Shown piece by piece: positions 51,740 through 60,723 of a stretch of DNA of 64,000 nt. How positions within the stretch are numbered: position 1 is the first letter of the stretch; each line of letters begins with the position of its first letter. A program made the position numbers and the translations under genes. The notes under the pieces are model-generated. The model saw only the letters and a program-made list of their open reading frames with translations, was not told the DNA's origin and searched no databases. Source of the DNA: Parasalinivibrio latis (GTDB taxonomy: Bacteria; Pseudomonadota; Gammaproteobacteria; Enterobacterales; Vibrionaceae); assembly GCF_036825535.1 (NCBI RefSeq), contig NZ_CP098812.1, positions 1,860,001-1,924,000 of the forward strand, given 5' to 3'.

Positions 51740-51773
51740 AAAAAAGGAAAAGCCCTGTTCTTTTCCTTTTTTT
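51740..51773 (+). terminator. Terminator of the sypI-L / exosortase unit
   Basis: AAAAAAGGAAAAG pairs with CTTTTCCTTTTTTT around CCCTGTT. It has a 13-base-pair stem and an intrinsic T-tract, isolating the exosortase set from the next promoter. Confidence 0.85.
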
Positions 51774-51831
51774 ATATATCTCCCATCCCCAAAACCCCTT
51801 CAACATGCTGTTTTATTTCAATTTAAATTAT

Positions 51832-51848
51832 TGGCACAACCTATGCCT
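51832..51848 (+). promoter_or_regulatory. Sigma-54 promoter of glmS-sypMNO
   Basis: TGGCACAACCTATGCCT: exact TGGCAC at -24 and GC ten bases on at -12. Predicted transcript start near 51858, 27 bases before the glmS ATG. Confidence 0.82.
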
Positions 51849-51884
51849 TAGATATTTTACAAACGAAAACCTGAGGTAAAGATC

Positions 51885-53705
51885 ATGTGTGGAATTTTTG
51901 CAGCAATCAACAATCAGCCTGTCACTGATTGTCTAATCAAAGGACTGGAAGCTCTCTCCTACCGTGGTTATGACTCTTCTGGAATCGTGATATCTGGTGA
52001 ACAGAAGCTGGAAAGGCTTCGTTGCGCAGGCAAAATTGGCAACCTCTCTAAAAAGCTTGCTGGTAACCCTCTCAGTGGTTTTACAGGCATTGCCCACACA
52101 CGCTGGGCTACCCATGGAGAAGCCACGGAAAACAATGCACACCCTCACATGCACGGAGATGTTGCTGTCGTACACAACGGCATCATCGAAAACTACGTTG
52201 CACTACGGTGCCGTTTGTCCGGTGAAGGGTTTTATTTTGAAAGTGATACTGATACAGAAGTTATCCCTGTTCTCATTTCCAGCTTCCTCAATCAGGGGCT
52301 AGACAACATTTCAGCCTTAAGGAGTGCTCTGGAAGAACTTGAAGGCAGCTACGCCGTCGCGGTTGTATTCGCGTCAGAACCCAATACGCTCTATGCCGCA
52401 AGAAACGGAAGCCCCCTGGTTATTGGAAAGTCAGAGGAAGGATTCTTACTTGCGTCCGACACCATTGCTTTTGGTTTACACACTGCTGAAGTATGCCACC
52501 TCAAAGATGGCGATGTAGCCAGGGTCAGCCTTAACGATGTTTCTGTCTCTGATACCAAAGGACAAACTGTTAGCCGTGCATTTCTTCCCCATAACCCATT
52601 GGATGGCGATGCGGGTAAGCAGGGCTTCCGACACTACATGATGAAGGAAATACAGGAACAGCCAGCGGTCGTTGCACGAACCCTCGAGGCCTATTCGCTC
52701 GATGGTCGGATCGACTGGCATCAGTTTCCTGTATCAACATTCATTCCCATCGAACGCTTTTCCTTTGTCGCATGCGGTACTTCGTATTACGCAGGAATGA
52801 TAGGTAAATACTGGATGGAAAACCTTGCCTCCCTGCCTTCCGACGTCGATATTGCCTCAGAATACCGCTACCGAAATTCGCCTATTGCCAAGCACACTTC
52901 CACACTGTTCATCTCACAGTCGGGCGAAACAGCCGATACCCTTGCTGCCCTCCGGTATACCAAGGCTCTCAACAGCTATACCCTTTCAATGATCAATGTG
53001 CCTACCAGTACAATGGCCAACGAAAGTGACAGTGTAATGCGCACTTACGCAGGGCCAGAAATTGGTGTTGCATCAACAAAAGCTTTCACAGGGCAATTGG
53101 TTACCTTATTGCTGCTTGCCCTCGCAACGGCACGCAGCCATGGTAATTTACCTGGCAGCGAACAAGTAAAAATCACCCATGCACTGAGCCTGTTACCAAA
53201 GCAGATTTCAGATTTCCTGTCTGACACCCGTGTTATTCAAGATATTGCAGGCGCCATCTATCAGGCTGACAACGCCCTTTTCTTGGGACGGGGTGTTGCG
53301 TTTCCACTCGCGCTCGAAGGTGCTCTGAAGCTTAAAGAAATCAGTTATATCCATGCTGAGGCGTACCCGGCAGGAGAACTTAAGCACGGCCCTATCGCTT
53401 TGGTCGATAAAGGGTTGCCTGTGGTTATAATCGCCCCACCCGGAGATTTACAGACCAAGACCCTTTCAAACCTCCGTGAAGTCACGTCCCGTGGCGCGAA
53501 AGTTATCCTTATCAGCGACGCAGACGGTATTGCCCAGGCGCAGTCTCATATATTCCGGGCAATCGAAATGCCTGATGTCCACTCCTCAATACTGCCAATT
53601 CTGTACACATTGCCTCTCCAATTGCTTGCCTACTATGTTGCAGCGTTAAAAGGCACAGACATCGACCAGCCAAGAAATCTTGCAAAGTCTGTCACTGTTG
53701 AGTAA
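51885..53705 (+). CDS. glmS: Glucosamine-6-phosphate synthase (isomerising)
   Basis: A 606-residue complete GlmS: the N-terminal glutaminase with nucleophile C2 (MCGIFAAI) and HTRWATHG, two SIS sugar-isomerase domains (CGTSYYAGM, SQSGETADTL; LGRGVAFPLALEGALKLKEI), and the C-terminal DQPRNLAKSVTVE. It makes glucosamine-6-phosphate from fructose-6-phosphate and glutamine, feeding UDP-GlcNAc and other amino sugars. The position directly behind a sigma-54 promoter and ahead of sypM marks it as a locus-dedicated copy; a housekeeping glmS is expected elsewhere. Its substitutions (IFAAI rather than IVGAI at the start) set it apart from the usual copy. Confidence 0.93.
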   Translation: MCGIFAAINNQPVTDCLIKGLEALSYRGYDSSGIVISGEQKLERLRCAGKIGNLSKKLAGNPLSGFTGIAHTRWATHGEATENNAHPHMHGDVAVVHNGIIENYVALRCRLSGEGFYFESDTDTEVIPVLISSFLNQGLDNISALRSALEELEGSYAVAVVFASEPNTLYAARNGSPLVIGKSEEGFLLASDTIAFGLHTAEVCHLKDGDVARVSLNDVSVSDTKGQTVSRAFLPHNPLDGDAGKQGFRHYMMKEIQEQPAVVARTLEAYSLDGRIDWHQFPVSTFIPIERFSFVACGTSYYAGMIGKYWMENLASLPSDVDIASEYRYRNSPIAKHTSTLFISQSGETADTLAALRYTKALNSYTLSMINVPTSTMANESDSVMRTYAGPEIGVASTKAFTGQLVTLLLLALATARSHGNLPGSEQVKITHALSLLPKQISDFLSDTRVIQDIAGAIYQADNALFLGRGVAFPLALEGALKLKEISYIHAEAYPAGELKHGPIALVDKGLPVVIIAPPGDLQTKTLSNLREVTSRGAKVILISDADGIAQAQSHIFRAIEMPDVHSSILPILYTLPLQLLAYYVAALKGTDIDQPRNLAKSVTVE

Positions 53706-53721
53706 TGCGGGGGTATGAGAG

Positions 53722-54474
53722 ATGACTCATTTATCCATCCAGAAAGTGAAGCACTGGCTTAAATACAGTGATTCTTCATTAGCAAAGGCGATATTCGCCT
53801 TTGCTAAAAACCTGATAAACGTGGAAATTCCAGCACCAAAGGGGATTTCCAAAGTCCTTTATGTTGTTTACACAACCCTGCGTAACCTTGGTTCGGCAAC
53901 ATTAAGGGTATGTTGGTGGACACCGCTTTTTAAAGGACGCCTGTCCTGCTGCGGGAAAAATCTTTACCTGTACGGGGGGCTACCATTTGTTTCCGGCCCT
54001 TTGGATATATCGGTGGGGAACAGCTCCCGAATTTCAGGGCAAACCACATTTTCAGGACGGTGTTCAATTAAGGAGCCTCCGAAGCTGCACATTGGCAACA
54101 ATGTAGATGTTGGCTGGCAGACAACGATAGCTGTCGGAACACAAGTATACCTGGGTGATAACGTCAGAATTGCAGGCCGGGCTTTCCTTTGTGGCTATCC
54201 CGGACATCCTCTGAACCCGTTAGACAGGGCAAAAGGGTTACCTGAAGAAGATCACCAGGCCAGAGATATCGTGCTGGAAAAAGATGTATGGCTGGGCACC
54301 GGGGTAACGGTGATGGCCGGGGTACTCATCGGTCAAGGTACCGTTGTAGCAGCCGGAAGTGTCGTAACAAAGAGTCTGCCAACAATGGTACTAGCCGGGG
54401 GGAACCCTGCAAAAGTCATTCGTCACCTCGATTGCAAACCCACTCCGGAAGAGGTACTGCGCCATGCATCATGA
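53722..54474 (+). CDS. sypM: Hexapeptide-repeat acyltransferase, SypM
   Basis: A 250-residue left-handed beta-helix acyltransferase of the WcaF/maltose acetyltransferase group. Hexapeptide repeats run from about residue 95 to 240, with the LEKDVWLGTGVTVMAGVLIG block, VVAAGSVVTKSL and the end motif LAGGNPAKVIR. It probably O- or N-acetylates a sugar of the repeat unit. A GCGGGGGTATGAG stretch precedes the ATG. It overlaps sypN by 11 bases. Confidence 0.85.
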   Translation: MTHLSIQKVKHWLKYSDSSLAKAIFAFAKNLINVEIPAPKGISKVLYVVYTTLRNLGSATLRVCWWTPLFKGRLSCCGKNLYLYGGLPFVSGPLDISVGNSSRISGQTTFSGRCSIKEPPKLHIGNNVDVGWQTTIAVGTQVYLGDNVRIAGRAFLCGYPGHPLNPLDRAKGLPEEDHQARDIVLEKDVWLGTGVTVMAGVLIGQGTVVAAGSVVTKSLPTMVLAGGNPAKVIRHLDCKPTPEEVLRHAS

Positions 54475-55615
54475 TCTGATTGTTTTTGGTGAGGATTGGG
54501 GCGGCCTCCCCTCCTCTACACAACATTTAATCAGCAGGCTCTCTTCTTCGAGAAAAGTGGTTTGGGTGAATTCCATCGGGCTAAGGCAGCCTTCATTTAA
54601 CCTGCGGGATTGCAAACGACTCTTGGCAAAGGTTTCCAAAATCGCATTCAGTCCACTGCAAAGCCCGCAGCAAAGCAAAGAAAACACAGCCCACCCACCT
54701 TCAAGTTTCACCATCGTTAACCCAATTACAATTCCTGCACCTTCTTCGCGTGTTTCCAGAAAGCTGGCAGAGTGGCTGCTTGTATACCAGTTACGCCCCC
54801 TGGTTAAGAAGTTATCCCTTGAAAACCCAGTGTTATGGTCTTCACTGCCGACCGCGGCTGACCTATGCGGAAAACTCGGCGAGTCTTCAGTTATTTACTA
54901 CTGCGGCGATGACTTTGGTGCCCTTGCAGGCGTAGACCATGACGTCGTTCTGCAACATGAGAGGGTGTTGGTCAGCAAGGCGGACAAGATCCTGGCAGCC
55001 AGCCCAACCCTTTGCGACAAGTTCCCTTCTGATAAATGCCTGTTACTGCCGCATGGTGTCGACTACGATCTTTTTTCTAATTCTGCCCCCAGGGCAAAAG
55101 ATCTCCCTGATGATGGCCATCCTATTGCCGGTTTTTATGGCAGCCTTTCAAACTGGTTAGATTATGACTTGCTTAAACACGTCATCACGCGGCTCAAACA
55201 TTGGCGCTTTGTTTTCATTGGTAACATCGAGGATGAGCGGGCGCACGATATTCTTCGTTTGAAGAACGTTATCTATCTGGGACAACGGCCTCACAACCAG
55301 CTTCCCTCATACAGCCAGCATTGGGATGTCTCCCTTTTGCCGTTCAGTGACAACCTTCAGATACGCGCTTGTAATCCGTTAAAACTGCTTGAATACCTGG
55401 CGACCGGAAAACCGGTGGTCACCACACCGTTTCCGGCATTGAAGCCATATCAGCATCTGGTTCAAACAGTCGCCACCTCAAGACAGATGGTATCCGCACT
55501 TGAAAAGTCAATATCCGGGAAAAACGTAAAAAGCACACAGCAATTGCAGGAAATTTCCACGCAAACCTGGGATCAACGGGCAAGAGATCTAACCTTACTG
55601 TTGGAGGCATTGTGA
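54464..55615 (+). CDS. sypN: Glycosyltransferase, SypN
   Basis: A 383-residue GT-B type glycosyltransferase. The N-terminus has LIVFGEDWGGLPSSTQHLIS; the middle has VIYYCGDDFGALAGVDHDVV and ILAASPTLCDKFP; the C-terminus has GFYGSLSNWLDYDLL, IYLGQRPHNQLPSY and PLKLLEYLATGKPVVTT. This is the pattern of the TuaH/GumK-like subgroup. Two overlaps, with sypM and with sypO, show coupled translation. Confidence 0.82.
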   Translation: MHHDLIVFGEDWGGLPSSTQHLISRLSSSRKVVWVNSIGLRQPSFNLRDCKRLLAKVSKIAFSPLQSPQQSKENTAHPPSSFTIVNPITIPAPSSRVSRKLAEWLLVYQLRPLVKKLSLENPVLWSSLPTAADLCGKLGESSVIYYCGDDFGALAGVDHDVVLQHERVLVSKADKILAASPTLCDKFPSDKCLLLPHGVDYDLFSNSAPRAKDLPDDGHPIAGFYGSLSNWLDYDLLKHVITRLKHWRFVFIGNIEDERAHDILRLKNVIYLGQRPHNQLPSYSQHWDVSLLPFSDNLQIRACNPLKLLEYLATGKPVVTTPFPALKPYQHLVQTVATSRQMVSALEKSISGKNVKSTQQLQEISTQTWDQRARDLTLLLEAL

Positions 55616-57111
55616 TTACTCTCTCGTACCGCATACTTTTGATACTTACCGGAGCCTGGAGGCGCAGGTATGTCATTGCGCTGCCAATCCTTATTTTCCC
55701 TCTGGTAGGCCTTACCATCGGGTTCCTCAGCCCGAAGCACTACTCCTCACATACCAGTATGCTGATTCAGGAGACATCCAAAATGAATCCCTTTTTGGAG
55801 GATCTTGCCGTGTCTGCCATGCTGAAAGACAGAATGGGTGCCCTGAAAACACTGCTGCACAGCAGGCACATCCTTTACCAGGTAGCACAACAGCGGCAGT
55901 TGATAACAGATGAAAGCACTGCTGACCAAATCGCAGCAACAATCGACCAGCTTTCAGGCGGGCTTTCTGTTCAGATGATGGGTAAAGACCTTATCAAGAT
56001 TAATTACTCATCGGGTAACGCGGAAGGGATGAAGGAAACGCTTGAAACCGTCAGCAAACTCTTTGTAGAGCAACTGCTGGCACCCGAACGCTCATCAATG
56101 AAAGATTCCAGTTATTTCCTCGCAGAACACATCAAATACCGCCGAGATGAACTGGAAAAGGCAGAAACTGCCCTCGCGGAATTTAAATCTCAAAACAGCA
56201 CAGAACTCCCAGCGATGCAGTTGCAAAACAGCACCCGGTTAACGCAACTCAGGCAGAGACTTTCGGAAAAGGATGCCGAACTCGCAGGTGCCCGGCGCAG
56301 TCTGGGCGGGCTGGACCAGCAGTTATCAAAAACCAACCCGGTGGTCGGGCGAATTGAGGAACAAATTGTTCAGATCCGCAGTGAACTGGCGCTGTTGAAA
56401 GCCCGTTATACAGAAAACCACAGTAAGGTTCAGGGGGCACTGAGAAACCTGCGCCGGCTTGAAGAAGAAAGAAAAGCCATGATCAATGTTACCGGACAGA
56501 CCATTGATTCCGGGCAACTTTGGGACATTGCAACAAGCAGTAAAGAAGACGTCAACAGCCAGCCACTGCTTATTTCTCAACTTGAAAATCTCCAACTTGC
56601 ACGCAGTCGTGTTGATTCTCTGGAGGAAGAAACCAGCAGCCTTAAGTCTGTCATCGCTGACCTTGAATCCAAGACAGCAGCAACCAGCATCAACGAGCGT
56701 GAACTGTCCCGTCTTGAAAGAGACCTTTCTGTAAAGCGGCAACTCTATGACGAACTGCTGAAACGTTATGAAATGGCACGGCTTACAAGCTCCCTTGGCG
56801 TATTTGAACAGGATAAAAGGGTAAAAATCATCGATCAGCCCTTTACGCCAACATTCGAGTCCAATCCTCCGACAATTTTATTCGTCATTGCCGGATTAAT
56901 CGGCGGTGTATTCCTTGGATCTGGCGTCGCCCTTATTTTAGAAGTCACAGATTCAACGGTCAGGAGACGGGATAAATTAGAGGAACTGACTGAAGTGCCT
57001 GTTCTCAGCCGAATTCCTCCGATTAATGAGCAGACGGAGCCCGATTTTCTATTATTTTCAGCAAACAACCCGGTCGATACACAAGGGAAAATGATTAAAG
57101 GAAAATCATGA
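55612..57111 (+). CDS. sypO: Chain length determinant (Wzz-type), SypO
   Basis: A 499-residue polysaccharide co-polymerase from a GTG start. The N-terminal membrane helix is about residues 20-42, followed by a long periplasmic coiled-coil region (about residues 160-390, rich in heptads such as RLERDLSVKRQLYDELLKRYE). The second helix (ILFVIAGLIGGVFLGSGVAL) is preceded by the proline-rich QPFTPTFESNPP. No kinase domain is fused, so SypD would be the cytoplasmic partner. It controls polymer length and couples polymerisation to export. Its stop overlaps the next gene by four bases. Confidence 0.87.
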   Translation: MITLSYRILLILTGAWRRRYVIALPILIFPLVGLTIGFLSPKHYSSHTSMLIQETSKMNPFLEDLAVSAMLKDRMGALKTLLHSRHILYQVAQQRQLITDESTADQIAATIDQLSGGLSVQMMGKDLIKINYSSGNAEGMKETLETVSKLFVEQLLAPERSSMKDSSYFLAEHIKYRRDELEKAETALAEFKSQNSTELPAMQLQNSTRLTQLRQRLSEKDAELAGARRSLGGLDQQLSKTNPVVGRIEEQIVQIRSELALLKARYTENHSKVQGALRNLRRLEEERKAMINVTGQTIDSGQLWDIATSSKEDVNSQPLLISQLENLQLARSRVDSLEEETSSLKSVIADLESKTAATSINERELSRLERDLSVKRQLYDELLKRYEMARLTSSLGVFEQDKRVKIIDQPFTPTFESNPPTILFVIAGLIGGVFLGSGVALILEVTDSTVRRRDKLEELTEVPVLSRIPPINEQTEPDFLLFSANNPVDTQGKMIKGKS

Positions 57112-59471
57112 TTCGGACTCTTATATTACTGATCACCCTTGTTCCATGCCTTGTATATGGTTCAGAAAAAGTCACTTTTTCAAAAAAAGACATTCCCTCG
57201 GTTGAGCCTGGAACACAATTGACCATAATCGGAAACAACACGGGTAACAAAACCGGAATTGTTGTTGTTCGAATCGATGACTCGTCAAATCCCGGTTATG
57301 CAAACCGAGGGAATATTGAAAGAACGATTCCACCCGGACCTTTCACTATCCAACTTTTAATGGGAGGAATTAAGACCCCTTCCGGACGCAAGCTCCAGCT
57401 AAATTCACTTGAGCAAATCATCATTTTTTCTGCCCGAAGCAACCCCCGGATTGAAATCGAAAACGTCTTGTTTTCCGCCCCTGTAATCTTGCCTGCAGGT
57501 TCTAAAGGCTGGGATCTTGGCCCAGAGGATTCTGCACTCTGGCCAGGTTTCGAATCTCTGGACCTTAGCAGTCGCCTTATAAGAGGCTCACTTCTTAAGG
57601 CGATAGACAGAGGCAGCAAGCAACAGGCGGTAGAAGGACTGACATCGGATGGAATCCGCGGGATTGAGTCACTTACCCTGCCCGTTACTCCAGGGAAATG
57701 GCATGTCACTTTATGGATAAGAGATTCAGGAGAATGGGAGTATTTACCCAACCCGCTTGAACGGGAGATCCACATTGAAGGACAACAGGTTTTTCACAAC
57801 CATCTTTCCCCGTTGGACTGGATAGAAAACAGCTACCTCGATGGTCTTAATGATGAAGCCAAACCGGGGCAAACCAGCTGGTTGCAATTCGGTGAACGCG
57901 CAGAAAGCCGGGTAAGCACCGTTGTTATCGTTGATGGAAACGGGATGCAAATCGACATCGATGGCGAACAACCTGAAGCCGGCTTCATTTCTGGCGTATT
58001 GATTGAAAAAGACGGTTTTGCCGTCAGAGACCAAGTAGAAGCAGCTCGTAAATCCTGGTGGGAAAACAATTGGAAAACAGGCCTAATACCGGTATCTCGG
58101 GCTATAGCTCCTACTCTCACTTCGTCACGAACTTCTTTAACCATCGCAAAAGGGACGTATGGCAGCTTGGTGTTCCAACTCGACCCAGCTGGCATAAGTG
58201 AACCTCCTCAAGTTAACCTGATGATGCCAACGCAAGGGAGGAGGGCGTTACCTTCTACTCTTAGATGGGGACAGTGGCACTTTCGCCGTAAAGGTCTCTC
58301 TTCCACATTCCTGGAAGCTGACAATACTATGTTGCGGGCAGGAGTTATCCCTGGGAACCCTCATTCACCAAGAAAGCTGCATCTCAGTTTGTTTGTACCT
58401 CACGATGCCCCATCCGGCCTCTATCGAGGGAATTTGTCGGTAATGCTCAGGGACTCAAAGCTTGAGCTACCCATTTCAGTCAATGTTCCCGAAATTTCAC
58501 TCCCCCCGGCTGACAGGCCTATCGGCGTCTATCTCGAAAAACCGCCACATTATTCATGGTTCCCTGAGACGCTGACGTTAGGTGAACAAGCGCTGGAATG
58601 TGATCTTTCATACCTGAGCAAAATTGGGCTGAATGGAATATCGCCCCCTTTTCCCACCCCAAATTCTGACACTGAAGCTGAGAAATTAGTCTCGATGCAG
58701 CGTGATCTTATTATGGAGGGGTATCATCCTTCCACTCTTGCCTACACCGCAGTCAAAAGGCTGGTAGCCAAACAGGGACTAGAGCAAGCGGCTATTCGAT
58801 TAGGTGAAATAGAAAATATATTTGCTGGTAAGGGTATCCCCGGCCCTTTATGGGTGACGGCAGATGAGCCTTCCAACCCCGGTAACCATGTTTCCCTTGA
58901 TGAAATGCACCGTTACATCCGTACCTATGCGCCCTCAGCAAAACTGGCTGGACACTTGAACCATAAGGGTGACGAAACATTTCTCCCAATGTTTGACCTG
59001 GTGCTTATTAATAATGGCTACGGCCTGAACTACAAACGAATTCAAACTGCCAAAAAGCATGCAGATGTGTGGTTGTATAACCTTAAGGAAATGCGTTCCG
59101 CTGCTGGCTTTTTCCTATGGCGCAACGATGCAGACGGTTATGTCCAATGGCACGCAAGAATGCCAACCGCAGACCCCTTAGACCCAACAGACGGGCGCGA
59201 AACAGACATCCAGTTTCTTTACCCCAGTGTTATTCCCTGCTCTGACGTTCCCGATGTTCATGAAACACTTTTTGACTTAACTGAAGCAGTCATTGACCTT
59301 CGTTGGATCCTTTGGCTGGAACTGCAGGCTGAGCATTCCGCTGTTGCAGGAAAACTCCTTGAGTCAATGAGAGCCCAGATTCCCGAAACCTGGCAGGAAA
59401 TGAAAAAAATACCCTATTCAACATTGGATAAATGGCGAAATGACATTATTCGTTTAACACACACCCTGTAA
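57108..59471 (+). CDS. Large secreted DUF4091-like protein, putative polysaccharide-active enzyme
   Basis: A 787-residue protein with a signal peptide (LILLITLVPCLVYG, cleavage near GSEK). The first 450 residues look like beta-sandwich domains (TLSSR... FVPHDAPSGLYRGNLSVML is a typical DUF4091-neighbour motif). From about residue 475 a barrel-like region begins (LSYLSKIGLNGISPPFPTP), with acidic candidates in LWVTADEPSNPGNHVSLDEM. The C-terminal FFLWRNDADGYVQWHARMP and DPTDGRETDIQFLYP stretches are DUF4091-like, a domain seen in glycoside-hydrolase-like proteins. It is coupled to sypO. A hydrolase or lyase acting on the Syp polymer is inferred, not shown. Confidence 0.65.
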   Translation: MIRTLILLITLVPCLVYGSEKVTFSKKDIPSVEPGTQLTIIGNNTGNKTGIVVVRIDDSSNPGYANRGNIERTIPPGPFTIQLLMGGIKTPSGRKLQLNSLEQIIIFSARSNPRIEIENVLFSAPVILPAGSKGWDLGPEDSALWPGFESLDLSSRLIRGSLLKAIDRGSKQQAVEGLTSDGIRGIESLTLPVTPGKWHVTLWIRDSGEWEYLPNPLEREIHIEGQQVFHNHLSPLDWIENSYLDGLNDEAKPGQTSWLQFGERAESRVSTVVIVDGNGMQIDIDGEQPEAGFISGVLIEKDGFAVRDQVEAARKSWWENNWKTGLIPVSRAIAPTLTSSRTSLTIAKGTYGSLVFQLDPAGISEPPQVNLMMPTQGRRALPSTLRWGQWHFRRKGLSSTFLEADNTMLRAGVIPGNPHSPRKLHLSLFVPHDAPSGLYRGNLSVMLRDSKLELPISVNVPEISLPPADRPIGVYLEKPPHYSWFPETLTLGEQALECDLSYLSKIGLNGISPPFPTPNSDTEAEKLVSMQRDLIMEGYHPSTLAYTAVKRLVAKQGLEQAAIRLGEIENIFAGKGIPGPLWVTADEPSNPGNHVSLDEMHRYIRTYAPSAKLAGHLNHKGDETFLPMFDLVLINNGYGLNYKRIQTAKKHADVWLYNLKEMRSAAGFFLWRNDADGYVQWHARMPTADPLDPTDGRETDIQFLYPSVIPCSDVPDVHETLFDLTEAVIDLRWILWLELQAEHSAVAGKLLESMRAQIPETWQEMKKIPYSTLDKWRNDIIRLTHTL

Positions 59472-59480
59472 CTGTCATTC

Positions 59481-59497
59481 CTGTTCTCAAATTTGGA
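59481..59497 (+). promoter_or_regulatory. Candidate SypG enhancer upstream of sypP
   Basis: CTGTTCTCAAATTTGGA, 92 bases upstream of the sigma-54 site. Shares CATTYCTGTTCTCAA with the element upstream of sypA at a similar distance. Confidence 0.55.
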
Positions 59498-59580
59498 ATT
59501 GGGAAATTCCGGCTTCTAACCAAACCAACCAGTGCCACATAACCAACTGTTTTATATGACTTTGTGCCACAAGGAAATTT

Positions 59581-59597
59581 TGGCACACCCTATGCAA
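59581..59597 (+). promoter_or_regulatory. Sigma-54 promoter of sypPQR
   Basis: TGGCACACCCTATGCAA: exact TGGCAC at -24 and ATGCA at -12 with ten bases between GG and GC. Predicted transcript start near 59607, 40 bases before the sypP ATG. Confidence 0.85.
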
Positions 59598-59646
59598 ATA
59601 TACATGTATTCATTGAATATTTTCTGGCATAGACGGAGAACAGATA

Positions 59647-60723
59647 ATGCAGACAATTGTTCAGGTTGTACAACACCTCCGCCCCGGAGGACTGGAAACC
59701 ATGGCATTGGACATACTCCGGTTTTCCCAGAATCGTGAGCGAATGATTATCGTCAGTCTGGAGGGAGACAAAAAGACAGCACTTCAATCTTGGCCCAGAT
59801 TGTCGGCATTCGAGGATCAGCTAGTATTCCTGAATAAACCGGATGGTTTTTCCCTGTCAACATTACGTTCGCTTTCTGATCTCTTGCGACAAGTTAACGC
59901 TGACGTAATCCATACTCATCATATCGGTCCCCTCATTTATGGGGGACTGGCAGCAAAGCTTACCGGATTGGTATCTCACGTCCATACCGAACATGATGCC
60001 TGGCATCTTGATGACAATAAACGAGCAAAGCTACAGAAACTGGCTATTTGGATGAGCAACCCGGTGGTGGTTGCTGCCGGAGGACGCATAGCTGCCACTC
60101 TGGAGACAAAACTACAGTTACCGTTTATCCTCACAATCCGAAACGGAATAGACAGCCAGAAATTCACTCCCGGATGTGCGAAAAATGCACGTCAGGTTAT
60201 GGGGTTACCTCAAGACGCAACCATTCTGGGATGCGCAGGCAGGCTGGAACCGGTTAAGTGCCAGCAACTCATGATTGAAGCACTCCCACACCTTCCTCCA
60301 TCGGTTCATTTAGCCATTGCAGGTACAGGAAGTTTGTCTGAGAGGTTAAAATCACGAGCCCACATACTGGGAGTCGAAAACAGAGTCCATTTCCTCGGGC
60401 TGGTAGAAGACATGCCCACTTTTTATCAGTCATTGGACTTATTTTGCCTACCTTCCCACAACGAAGGGTTCCCACTGTCAACACTCGAAGCCCAGTCATG
60501 TGGGATCCCGACTGCTGTCAGTATGATTGGCGGGTCAATGGAAACACTCTGTCCCGAAACCGGAAGGTTGCTCGATGTTTCGAACCCTGAAGGCCTGGCA
60601 TCATCAATCAACAAAATTCTGGCAACGCCGATAAGCGGAACACCAAGAAATCACATCGTTAAGTCAAACGACGTCAGGTTGATGGCATGGGCTTACGACG
60701 ACCTTTGTAAAAAGGTCGCGTAA
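59647..60723 (+). CDS. sypP: Glycosyltransferase family 4, SypP
   Basis: A 358-residue GT-B glycosyltransferase: QVVQHLRPGGLETMALDIL at the start, VIHTHHIGPLIYGGLAAKL, then CAGRLEPVKCQQLMIEALPH, IAGTGSLSERLK and SHNEGFPLSTLEAQSCGIPT in the GT4 domain. ACGGAGAACAGATA precedes the ATG. First gene of the third sigma-54 unit after sypI; its stop overlaps the sypQ ATG by one base. Confidence 0.88.
   Translation: MQTIVQVVQHLRPGGLETMALDILRFSQNRERMIIVSLEGDKKTALQSWPRLSAFEDQLVFLNKPDGFSLSTLRSLSDLLRQVNADVIHTHHIGPLIYGGLAAKLTGLVSHVHTEHDAWHLDDNKRAKLQKLAIWMSNPVVVAAGGRIAATLETKLQLPFILTIRNGIDSQKFTPGCAKNARQVMGLPQDATILGCAGRLEPVKCQQLMIEALPHLPPSVHLAIAGTGSLSERLKSRAHILGVENRVHFLGLVEDMPTFYQSLDLFCLPSHNEGFPLSTLEAQSCGIPTAVSMIGGSMETLCPETGRLLDVSNPEGLASSINKILATPISGTPRNHIVKSNDVRLMAWAYDDLCKKVA

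Noticed and set aside
59530..59575. Two TGTGGCAC sequences on the minus strand upstream of sypP, possible reverse sigma-54 promoters
   Set aside because: Neither has GC at the required ten-base distance, and they would drive transcription back into the end of the DUF4091-like gene.
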